DNA from: Scleromitrula shiraiana
Lineage: Eukaryota; Ascomycota; Leotiomycetes; Helotiales; Sclerotiniaceae
DNA: 64,000 nt
Assembly: GCA_028455995.1 (NCBI GenBank)
Contig: JABELC010000004.1
Coordinates: forward strand, 1,116,001-1,180,000
Direction: 5' to 3'
Shown here piece by piece: positions 24,561 to 34,521 of the stretch. Both the position numbers and the translations under genes were made by a program. A model generated the notes under the pieces. The model had not been told where the DNA came from. It did no database searches and saw only the letters and a program-made list of their open reading frames with translations. Numbering within the stretch: position 1 is the stretch's first letter; the number at the start of each line of letters is the position of its first letter.

Positions 24561-25156
24561 ATGTCTTCACTTTTCGACACCACTCGCAATTTCTCTCTAT
24601 ACTCCGTAAGTATTGCTGGAAACCAGGAAATATGTAATTTCAAAGCTCACACTGGTAGATCCCCGCAGCATGGGTAGTCTGCATGGTCCCCCATTTCTAT
24701 GCAATCAGTCAATCCAAGAGATTCGATAACCGCTCCCCCCGTACTTACATCAAAGATCTCGAATCAGACCAAACCATTGATAAAGCCGTTCGTTTCCCCC
24801 TGTTCCTTCCCGCCACATCCATTATTCAGATCACTGACCGACCTTTCTTCACACAGACCAAGGATCGTATCACCCGAGCTGAGGCTGCCCAATCCAATGG
24901 ATTCGAAAACATCGGTCTCTTCGCGGCTTCCGTCGTTGCCGGTAATATCGCTGGTTTACCAGCCGGGACTTTGAACGTTTTGTCTGGTGGTTATTTGCTC
25001 AGTCGTATGACATATAATTTCATATACATCAACAATACCTCCGATGCAGCGGCGAATGCAAGAAGTGTTGTTTTTCTGGCTGGTATTGGACAAATCTTTA
25101 CTTTATTCATTAAGAGCGGAAACTTGTTGAAGGATAAGGTTGCCAATTTGATATAA
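24561..25156 (+). CDS. MAPEG-domain membrane protein
   Basis: Three exons: 24561-24605, 24659-24787, 24857-25156 (introns 53 and 69 bp); 157 residues. MAPEG proteins are small ER/membrane enzymes of glutathione and eicosanoid-type metabolism with four membrane helices. Hydrophobic stretches are visible at IPAAWVVCMVPHFYAIS, GLFAASVVAGNIAGLPAGTL and ARSVVFLAGIGQIFTLFIK. The signature region is RAEAAQSNGFENIG. The second intron is 69 bp, divisible by three and without a stop, so an unspliced form would add 23 residues; the spliced form (DKA-TKDRITRAEAAQ) matches the family better. Its donor, GTTCGT, is unusual. Enzyme activity is not proven for the fungal members. Confidence 0.85.
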
Positions 25157-26037
25157 TGGGTATAGGATGGACAAAAGTGCACCTGAAAACAATTTAAATA
25201 ATTAGAATGATAGGTTTCTCACCTAGATAGTAATACTCGTGGTGATTCTATCGTCACTCACATCAATGATTAATGATCCTAACAAGTGAACCTAATTGCA
25301 GAGAATTATATCGTGAACTTCAGATGCCCGTTACTCCATGCACTATGACACAGAGGCTGTAATCAAGGTAGATTGCTCTAGACATGACTTAAATATGAAA
25401 CCTCATGTATCGCGTTTCCATTGAACGCTATCTCCCATATCTCGTACAAACGCACCGCCATTATAATAATGAAAATTAAAAACAGCGCCACGAATGCCTA
25501 CGAAGTAAAAGAAAATATAACACGGTGAGTTACACAAGAGATGTAATTCAAGATTGGTATCGAGGTTCGTCTCAACTAACAGCATATTGCAGCAATCTCC
25601 CAAATGACCAAACAGTCCTTGGATTACCAGGGAAGCTCGAGCGATTTCAGCATCCATTTTTCATTTTCGAAAGCTCTCAAAACAGCATTCCATTTCATAC
25701 GCAGAGCTAATAGTAACACATTTCACATTATCTGTCCCGTTGGACGCCTGCGGGAGTGATGTTTTATGCGGAAAACTTGGCTAGATTGATGTAATAGAAA
25801 GAAGATGTGGTTTCGGATGTCTGGCCGAAGGCTGATTTGGACTGCGTAGGAAACATTCAAAGCAAGATGAAGGAAGTAATAAATGACATGTGTAATTTCA
25901 GGTACACAATCAGATATTGTTGATGACTAATCATATTGTATTTTGAGCCGGTTGTTTGTTTGACCGTTTGTGTGATGCCCGTACAACTGAATACACCCCC
26001 GATGTTTTCTTCAACCGTACATTGATTTTGATACTTC
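25157..26037. other. Intergenic; nothing recognised
   Basis: About 880 bp with only short, unsupported ORFs. Confidence 0.5.
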
Positions 26038-26080
26038 ACATTACTCTTTCTTATAAAGTATCGATGTTTTGCATAAGTAA

Positions 26081-27347
26081 TCACGGGATCTCTGCACATA
26101 TATCATTTCCAACACTCGCAATCAGGTCGATCATTTCTCCCCCTCTTCGAATTCGATTCCTCTTTGTGTACTTCCCAAACATATTCCATACAGTGATATA
26201 TTTGTTCTGACTTTCTGGGGCTGTGCCAATACTCCTAAAAGCTTTCATCATACCTTCATGCTCCTTGAGCTGCGTGAAAGCTTGCTTGATCCTTGTTATT
26301 TCGTCTTTTCGTGATCGCAGTAACTTGATCTGTACACAATACAGGATGAGAGCGGCAAGACCTGCAGCAAGCGCGGTAGCAACAGAAGAGCCCGTCCTAT
26401 ACTCAACTTTTTGCTTTGTCTTCGCATCACCCTCCATTTCAACTTTATTGGCAGTGAAGGTGAAGTGTATTCCATCAGGATTGCCGACCATAGGATCCAC
26501 GATTCCAGAAGCGTCGGCAGCGCCAATTCGGAATATCTTATCCCGCGCTGCTACCCACGGAAAGCTATTGTCTTCTATCGGGCCCCTATCACTAGCAGAG
26601 CATAACATAAGGATTTTTGCTTTAACAGCTTCAGATATAGCGGACTCTAGAATAGTTCGAACCTTCTCATCCTCGGGCCGTGGTATGGTCCAGGAAATAG
26701 ATATGATGTGAACTTTCTTGTTCACTGCCGCCCGAATAGCCATTGCAGCACTTTTTTGCTGTGATTTGACGGCTCATATCCTCACCCACATAGTTATCGA
26801 GTTTGAGTACGTATAGTTGTGCTCTAGGAAATATCCTCTATATTTCACTCGCCATCACTGTTCCATAGCCGTTACTCGATGAGTAATAAGGACGATTCAT
26901 CGCCATACCATTTTCATCCCTGGGGCAAAAGCTCCACCCTCCATCCAGTGTATGCTCTAATTCATTGATATCTATACCATCATCGATAAGTGCTATGCGA
27001 ATTGGCTCCGACATTGGTATATCATCTGTGCTCGGGATATTGTTGTCTGGATCACGCTTGAAATTGGCTTCTGCATCAAGAATCAGTTGCCTAACTTCAG
27101 CCATACACGTGATCCATTCATGTTGAGATAGTTGACGAGGATGCTACCTGTTAGATGTGGATGCTAATGCTGCCACCTTTTGTCGCTGTAATTCAAGTCG
27201 GCTTACAAAAACATCGACGTTTTGACACTTGCCTTTCATACGTTCTTTGGATGATTTCATATTCGCCATCAGGCGATTATAGGAATCCAAGCAATTCTGT
27301 ATGTCCTTGATTAGTGGAAACACAATCATCAAGAACGGATCCATCAA
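26081..27347 (-). pseudogene. Subtilisin-like (S8) protease gene, decayed
   Basis: Three minus-strand blocks. 27347-27144 is helical (SRLELQRQKVAALASTSNR) and probably an upstream exon. 27104-26838 carries the S8 catalytic Asp region (IRIALIDDGIDINELEH) and, at GYGTVMAS, the spot where S8 enzymes have the catalytic His; here the codon reads Tyr (TAT). 26743-26081 carries the Asn/Ser part, with the serine motif in YRTGSSVATALAAGLAAL. Between the last two blocks the frame is open for RIFPRAQLYVLKLDNYVGED but is cut by a TAG right after ASEI and shifted by one extra A in the A-run at about 26753-26758. Such S8 domains accompany fungal NLR-like proteins. It should be inactive. Confidence 0.75.
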
Positions 27348-27477
27348 GGACTGATCAACGCAAACTTGCCGGTTGGGTGTGGATATATACTTTACATAAA
27401 TTCTGGAGCTATTTTAATCCTCCTTCTTCGCTTCAAACTCTAAGTATAGCATTATTGCTACCCCAATATAGATATAC

Positions 27478-27741
27478 CACCCTCACTTGGGGAGCAACAG
27501 TTTCAATAACGCTACCCAGGATGAAACAATCACGAAAGGTGGTGAAGCTAAAGTCAGTGCTGGGCCTTTCGGAGTGAATATAGGTGGCAGCGCAAAATGG
27601 GAGAAGGCAATTTCAAGAACAACTGACGACAGGGCTACTGTAAGAGGGATTATCATTTCTGATAGGTATGGCATCGAGATTGGGGCACAGTGGCATATTG
27701 AAGAGAATAGTTCGGACTATGAACGAGCAATATGTGGCTAA
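27478..27741 (+). pseudogene. Fragment of uncharacterised fungal protein
   Basis: Open frame in plus orientation reading SFNNATQDETITKGGEAKVS ... FGVNIGGSAKWEKAIS ... RATVRGIIISDRYG ... AQWHIEENSS, ending at TAA. No start codon in a sensible context, and weakly readable sequence continues to about 27900 with more stops. It resembles a strand-rich domain found in fungal accessory proteins near NLR-like genes; I do not recognise a named family. It may have belonged to the ankyrin gene downstream, but the link cannot be shown. Confidence 0.45.
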
Positions 27742-28143
27742 ATCCTTTTTCAGAAGTGGGATGACCGAATGATTGCATTTCATCATATCGTTGTTGCAAG
27801 CCTCCATAATTTTTACCGCTTACATGATCCATGGATTCGTAGAAAAAGGATAAATTGAAGTGCGGTCAGCCATACTATTCAGCCTTATCATGCCACACAC
27901 ATTTGTGATGAATATTTCTACTAGGCCATTCCCAAATTCCTCATCTGCCTTTAGTTTCAATTCGGTATTTCCATCAGTAATGACTTGACATTTGGTTTGG
28001 AGGTATGTTTGAAAATCGAAATGATGAAATTAGCATACAACATGCTAGGTTGAGAGATTTTCAAAAGTCCGGGAAGAGAAGGTTCAAACTTTTGGTGCCA
28101 AGAAGGTGCAGAAAATGCCAATTTTAGGATAGGAAAAAAATGT

Positions 28144-31100
28144 TTGAGATTGTTATCACGGCATAATGTCCAACACAGACACATCGATTCTGATATGAAA
28201 TTTATCTTTGACGAAAATGAATCACCACGGCGAGACCAGTGCGCCTTTCTTTCTTACGCTGTCCAGTATTGGTTCCGGCATATTCAACTAGCGAGAAAAC
28301 TAAACGATCCCTCATTTTGGAGTGATTTATGTCAAAATCTTGATCTCAAACACTGGTCAAAAATGTGTTGGTTATTTGCGAATCCAATAACAAGGAGTGT
28401 AACCGCATGGAAGTCGCCGTTCCCAATTTTTGCTGGCCAAGGCTATATCGGCCTTGTGAAACCTCATGATGAGGATGATCTCATCGACGAATCATACAGA
28501 CAGGTACTAATCGGATACAATCTACAGTTCATGCATTGTTAGAAAATTACAAGTCTGATAAATCTTTTCCGTCTTTAATTGATACAAACCATACAACTTC
28601 AGCGCTTATTAGTGTAATTCGTGCTGCAGCATCAGGCGGACATGAACAACTAGCAATTGATTTAATAAATGGTCTACCATCTGAGATCAAAGAAGGTATC
28701 AACGAATTGGGGCCAATTTTACTTTGGAGATCAGCTAGATTGAATCTCAATCAATTAGCATATACGGTACTAAGTTTAGGATGCGTATCCGACCCCGAAA
28801 TCCGAGCTGGTGGGCAGGGGAACATAACTCCTTTATATCTAGCTATCTAATTTGGCAGCTTGGAAACAGTTAAAACCTTTGTAAAACACAAGGCAAACGT
28901 TGAATTCATGAGATACACTGATAATCGTACGGCGATTAGTTTTGCTGCTTCATTGGGACATGTTGATATGATTAAGTTCTTTGCAGAAGAAGGTAAAGCT
29001 GATATGAACCACAAAGATGACGGTGGTCGTAGCGCGTTATTTCAAGCATGTGCGTGTGGAAGTTCAAAAGCTGCAAAGTAATTACTGCGGCTGGGATTGG
29101 AGCCCAATGAATCAATTGAGCACGATTCGGAGTCGCCTTTGCTTGTTGCGGCAGAATATGGATTTTATGGATGCATCCAGGTTCTTCTCGATGATAAAAG
29201 ATCCCAAATAGATATTCTATCACGAACATGAGTTTATACTCATGTTTATTTTGCTGCTTACCACGGCCATATCCGAGCACTTCGTACACTACTGTCAAAA
29301 GGTGCAGATCTCAACCATCCAAATATTGACCCACCAATTCTTATTGGGCTTATACGCAATTGGGTCAAACTTTCGACTGAGCAGATGGCCAATATTGTCG
29401 AGATATTACTGCAATACAATACGAACATCAATGCAATAGATCCCTCCAATAAGTTTTTGGCCTTACACGCTGCAATACAGAGGAATGATCAAGGAATCAT
29501 TCAGGTTTTGTTAGATCATGGTGTAGATGTTAATTTATAAGATATAGATGGTAGAACCGCTATCTATGAAGCTATAAATAATGGTGATCAGACACTGGTT
29601 CGCCTCTTACTCGATAAAGCTGGTAATCCAGACTTGAATCCAGTAGATGGATACATGGCCTTGCATGCTTCTTGTTCTTTCGTCGAGATTACTCTCACGA
29701 TAATTCTATGGATTAAAGGTGTTGATGCTAGATCTCCACAGGTAAGCATCGTCTTTTCAAATTTGCACTTTTAATTTTGAACTACATGTACGCAACTCGA
29801 GTTAAATACTCTCTCTATTTGTTGATCAGGCCTGCCTATCTTTCTACAAAACTAACACTCTGGTACATGGACAGAATGTAACGGCACTTATGGTTAATGC
29901 CTCAAAAGGAGACGAGCAGTCAGCTCAGATATTGATGGATCATGGCGCTGATGTCAACGCTGTTGTCCCATTGGATAGCGAGTTTTGGAGGGGCTGGACG
30001 CCCCTATTGTTTGCCGCTTCTGGGAACGACGTTGGCATGGTAACTTTATTACCAGAGGCCGGAACCAATCTGAATCACAAGGAAAAATTTGCTGACAGTC
30101 CATTACATCTCGCGGCAGCAGGTGATGCCCTGGGTGCGCTCTTAGAGTTTTCCGCGGGGATCGATGTCAACCAAAAAGACAACGGGGGAGCCACAGCTTT
30201 GCATCTAATGCGATATTGACGTTAAAAAATGTTAAGTCTCTCGTTCGAGCCGGGGCGCAAGTAAATAGTGTGGAAAATAACAGAACCATACGATTGCAGA
30301 ATGTGATTGTTATTCGAGGTATCTCTGACAAATACAGAATAGATATCGCAAGCTATCTGCTTAAAAATGGGGCCGATCCAACCCTGGCAGGTAGCGGGCC
30401 AGGAAACACCTTTTTAGGCCCGCTTCAAGAAGCATGTGGCATGCTTTCACTACCACTGATCAAATTGTTAATTATATCTGGCGCTCGAGTCAACAGACCC
30501 TCTACTCTTAGGAGGGAGCCATTGCTGGCAATTTGTGCCCAACTAGGCGCACGAAGAGAGTGGTTGGTGGAAGCACAGAATGCCAAGGATATCATAAATT
30601 TCCTTCCGGATGAAGGCGCCGATATTAATGGTGCAAGTGAGCCACAAAGTTATGTTATACATGCAGCTTCATTATTTATTGAAGCAGATGTTATTCACCT
30701 GGTGCTAGCTAATGGCGCGTTGGCAAATTGCGAAAACTTTTGTGGTGCAAGAACAATTCACTTCGCCGCTCTGCACGGCGATGAAAATCTGAACGTTATT
30801 ATCGATGCTGGCGGAGACATCACCGCGAGAGACAGACTTGGTCGCACCCCACTTCGTTATGCAGCTCAAGCTTGTCGATTGAATACTGTCAAGAAATTAC
30901 TCAATCTTATTGGATATAATAAGATATATGACGCGGATATTGATGGGTAGACTCCTCTATGCTGGGCAGTACGAGCTGCAGGAAATATCGTCCATCCAGA
31001 CCGTGAGGGTGAACCTCCGCGTGATATTGAGGTAGTGAAAACTCTGCTAGAACACGGTGCTAATCGATTTGTTCGGTGCTTTATTGAAAAGAAGGAATGA

Positions 31101-31437
31101 ACTCTACTCCAAATTGCTAACTATGTCGGAACCGATCGAGAAATTACTATACTCTTAGAAGGTCTTAACAACCAGGAAGTGAAAGATGAAATTTGCGACG
31201 ATGAAACCACACCGGCAACCGATGATACAAAAGAGAACAGCGCGAATACTTTGAAGAGAGCAAAACTCAACAGTAGATGGAGTTGTGATGGATGCCTATG
31301 GGTAAGCGGCCTATTAAGTTAAAGATCTATGAGTTATACTAACATCCAAACAGGAGTTATATGGTCCCCGCTACGATTTTAAGACCTGGGGGTTCTTTAG
31401 TTTATGCTCCAAATTCCATCATCCATGGAGCAACTAA
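28144..31437 (+). pseudogene. Ankyrin-repeat protein with C-terminal ZZ-like finger, six in-frame stops
   Basis: Long ankyrin gene, readable end to end but dead. Blocks: 28144-28500 (unknown N-terminal domain, WFRHIQLARKLNDPSFWSDL), then ankyrin units from about 28600 to 31150 (TAISFAASLGHVDMIKFF, TPLLFAASGNDVGMVTLL, RTPLRYAAQACRLNTVKKL), then WSCDGCLW-ELYGPRYDFKTW, a worn ZZ zinc finger. Introns 29742-29874 and 31302-31353 still splice in phase. In-frame stops: TAA 28848, TAA 29079, TGA 29229, TAA 29538, TAG 30948, TGA 31098. A frame break lies near 30213. The ZZ part has lost cysteines where the family usually has CxxC. The type is common in fungal signalling and incompatibility loci. Confidence 0.8.
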
Positions 31438-32047
31438 TCCCATCGCATCAAATCCAAACTAATATCACTTCATCGATACAAGGCACCCGTTATTTAAAAC
31501 CTTCCTCAACAATGCCGTCAGCAAGCCATCAACCCAGGCTATGAATCTTTCGGCCGTAACCTCCCAGCCCCCCGATCTTTCTTTACACCTAAAAGCCACA
31601 CAACCTTCGCAAGTAACACAGCCACGCACATCCCAATATCAATCTCTCAACCAAAATCGATATCGAAGTACACATATAGAAAGCTGAAACGAGAGATTAT
31701 ACGCACGGCCCCCATTAGTCTTGCGAAGCTCCCCCGAGTCCGTTGAAGTGCCCGGGGTTACGCAAGTGACACAGGGAGAAGGGAGGGATATTTATCCGAG
31801 TATTGATGTCACGTCCGTAGAGAATGTATATAAATAGTTGTAGATGTTTGATTCATTATCTATCTATCTGTCTATCTATCTATCTATCTATCTATATTTC
31901 TCTTATCATTTAGTATCTCATTTAATATCATATCCTATCAATTATTATATGACAAAAAGCAAAGTAATATTTTGTGCAATCCTCCCTGAATCAATTGAAT
32001 ACTCAAATACTCCGATCACCGAAGAAAAAAATCAATAAAGAAACAAT
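31438..32047. promoter_or_regulatory. Intergenic with TATA-like box and (TATC)n
   Basis: No gene. A TATATAAATAG lies at about 31828-31838, about 210 bp ahead of the Gly/Arg-rich protein, followed at once by a TATC microsatellite. Confidence 0.5.
31857..31896. repeat. (TATC)n microsatellite
   Basis: About ten tetramer copies with one G substitution. Confidence 0.9.
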
Positions 32048-32572
32048 ATGTGTGGCAGAAGAAAAGCATATGGGCAACGACAGGCCTACGGTCCTCCCAT
32101 CCAAGGTTATGGTCCCCAAGATCAATACAACACCCAACCTGTAGCTCAAGGCTTTGGTCCGCCGGGTTTTAGTCGAGGGAATTTTGGTCCTAGGAGAGGT
32201 AGAAGATGTTCCGGTCGGCGTGGTGGACATGATGGAGGATTTCGAGGTCCACCAGGACCGTTTGGGTTTTTCGCTCGTCGGTTTATGCAGAAGAGAAATG
32301 GAAAGGATGAAAGTGTGACGCAAGGAAAAGAACAAAGTACTGTGATGGAAAAATCTGGATATGATGTTCAAGAGCCAGCGTACTATGAAAGCGATTTGAA
32401 AGAACCTGTTTGGGGCGAGGTGCCGGATTCTTACAAGATGGATCAAAAGACTGCTTTCGTGGGTAGCGAGGATATGGGCAAACGGAGAGTTGATGAGGCG
32501 CTAAGGGCTGGAAGAAGATATGAGAGTATCATCGCGCCTCCTGAATATGTAGAGTACGTAGCCAAAGCATGA
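32048..32572 (+). CDS. Small Gly/Arg-rich protein of unknown function
   Basis: Single exon, 174 residues. The N-terminal half is low complexity, rich in Gly, Tyr, Gln and Pro (AYGPPIQGYGPQDQ) and then Gly/Arg (RRGRRCSGRRGGHDGG), resembling an RGG-type disordered segment. The C-terminal half is charged and probably helical (SEDMGKRRVDEALRAGRRYE). No signal peptide or membrane segment. The ATG at 32048 lies in an A-rich context typical of fungal starts. RNA binding is a guess from composition only. Confidence 0.65.
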   Translation: MCGRRKAYGQRQAYGPPIQGYGPQDQYNTQPVAQGFGPPGFSRGNFGPRRGRRCSGRRGGHDGGFRGPPGPFGFFARRFMQKRNGKDESVTQGKEQSTVMEKSGYDVQEPAYYESDLKEPVWGEVPDSYKMDQKTAFVGSEDMGKRRVDEALRAGRRYESIIAPPEYVEYVAKA

Positions 32573-32690
32573 GGTGGATGGGGTGTTGAGATTTGGCTTA
32601 GCAGCGTTTGGAGTTAAAACTTCTCCAGATTTTAACGCTCGTTATTCTCCGTTTGCATTCAAGCAATGAACAACCTATGCACTTCCTTCC

Positions 32691-33704
32691 CTATGCAATC
32701 TTTAACTCTCCAGTAGATTTATTTGCCTTTAGTTCGCGAAGTGACCTGCGTTCGATTTCGGCTTTCGTGGTCTTCCATAATTCTTTTGCAGCTTCACACT
32801 CATCAAAATGTTCCATGAGCTCTGATTTGGTGTATGTTATATCTCTTTTTGATAGGTGAGTTGTAGGAGATCTGAGACGTAGACTTTCAACTTCGCGTAA
32901 ACCTTTTGAAGCTATCTCATAACATGCTCGACAAAAGTAACCATGTTCTATATTTCGGGTGTTTTGCTCAAAAAACGGCAAATGCGTTGAGACAGCGTAT
33001 GTAAGCTCAACTGAACGTGTACCTTCATGATGAAGAAGAAAGAAATCATTTCCTGTAATTTTCTGAAAGAGCGAACTGTATACTTCTGTAATATCAACGA
33101 CTGCAGTGTCTTTGGGAATGCGGTTTGTTGATTTCCTTCCAAAATATCCACCTTGCGTTTTGACGATTCTTGTGGTACCCAGTTCTTTCCTGCGTAGAAT
33201 CAACTCCTCGAGAGAGCTATCGCATGCTGCTGACTCTAGCTGAAATTCCGCACCACTTTCGATACAGGTTAAACAACATCGAGAAAGAGTTGGTAGGTAA
33301 AGGTATGGCGCACATCGGTTGCAAAACGTACAACGACTAGTACAAAGAATATCGTATAATTGAGCCACATTGGTGGATGCATTGATACCAGTTGAAATGA
33401 TTGTTCTGACGGCACTATAAGCGTGCAAGAAAGTTTCTTTAAAAGCAGGAATTGCCTCCACTATTGACATGTATTTAGAATTGAGTCGTCGAACATTAAA
33501 GATGCTGATATAGTCCAAGTCCTCAAAAATGATCGTGAGAGTTTCGAGTGGCAGACAATCTAAAGCTCCTAGAGAAGAGCCTTCCTTCATGGCGATAAAT
33601 AGTGGAGATGGCTGTTCAAAATAGTTCATCATCTTCTTGTCGACGGTATCCCAGTGGCGGCCGATTGTTTGAACGATGAGCTCCTTCTCTTCGTCTGGGG
33701 CCAT
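32691..33704 (-). CDS. F-box protein
   Basis: Single exon, 337 residues. An F-box-like stretch lies at about residues 46-85 (LDCLPLETLTIIFEDLDYIS then FNVRRLNSKYMSIVEAIP), the module that binds Skp1 in SCF ubiquitin ligases. It is followed by a Cys-rich part (ILCTSRCTFCNRCAPY ... CCLTCIE) and a later CRAC segment that may bind metal. The C-terminus is charged and helical. This layout (F-box, then a CxxC-rich block) is common among fungal F-box proteins of unknown target. The frame is intact although decayed genes lie on both sides. Confidence 0.8.
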   Translation of the reverse strand: MAPDEEKELIVQTIGRHWDTVDKKMMNYFEQPSPLFIAMKEGSSLGALDCLPLETLTIIFEDLDYISIFNVRRLNSKYMSIVEAIPAFKETFLHAYSAVRTIISTGINASTNVAQLYDILCTSRCTFCNRCAPYLYLPTLSRCCLTCIESGAEFQLESAACDSSLEELILRRKELGTTRIVKTQGGYFGRKSTNRIPKDTAVVDITEVYSSLFQKITGNDFFLLHHEGTRSVELTYAVSTHLPFFEQNTRNIEHGYFCRACYEIASKGLREVESLRLRSPTTHLSKRDITYTKSELMEHFDECEAAKELWKTTKAEIERRSLRELKANKSTGELKIA

Positions 33705-34521
33705 CTTGAATGATTTACCTGGTGATAAGTGTAATTATGTAACGATGGTGGTTTAAATGACTAAAACTTATGGCAAAGTGTATGGTGAATAAATATTGAT
33801 CCTCCGTCTAGAATTGATGTTAACAAGTTGAGAAGTTGTGCAATAACTTCTTCTATCCATCAAAATATACTGGTAGATATGGGAAAGCTATGGTGGAGAT
33901 GCGGGGTTCTGCCCAAGGCGGTGACGCCACACCATAATGACTAGTGTTCTGCCAGAAGGCGGTGTGTCGAAGAGCTAGTCCCTAATACTAATAATACTAC
34001 TATTGTACGGCTTAGCATCTCTCTACGAAAACCTTCTTCTCATCAGCACGATTCACGAATTTTTATATTTTGAGTTTCCGCAGTTGATCCGAAACTGTGC
34101 TCTCATACCACTGTTACTTGAATCGTTTCTGCATTGATCTACACTAGCAAATGACATCACTTTTACCAAGAGATGCGAGATATGATATGGCACCTGGGCA
34201 ATGAAAAGAGGGGTAGCAAACTTCACAGCAGAGAGTTAGGGATCAAAGTCCTAATACAATTATGACAACTCCATTCATATTATCAGGATTCCGGGTACTG
34301 AGTAGTACCAATTGCCATGAGGAGAGCTACATCTAGTTGGTGACGGCGGCCGAGAGGCTGTGCTCTTAATTCGTGTTGACCCCAAGGTTTGTTTAGTTTC
34401 CTTGTTTGACATCCCATTTTTCTACTTGAGTTATCTATTATTCAATTATATATACCTTTGTTTCCAAAGCATTAAGAGGGAAATTTAATTTATACTACTG
34501 ATCGTTGATCTGGAATGAGAT
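33705..34521. other. Divergent intergenic region, F-box (-) / MFS (+)
   Basis: No gene. Two imperfect copies of a CTGCC(C/A)(A/G)AAGGCGGTG element occur at about 33910-33925 and 33950-33965, 40 bp apart. Their function is unknown. Confidence 0.45.
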
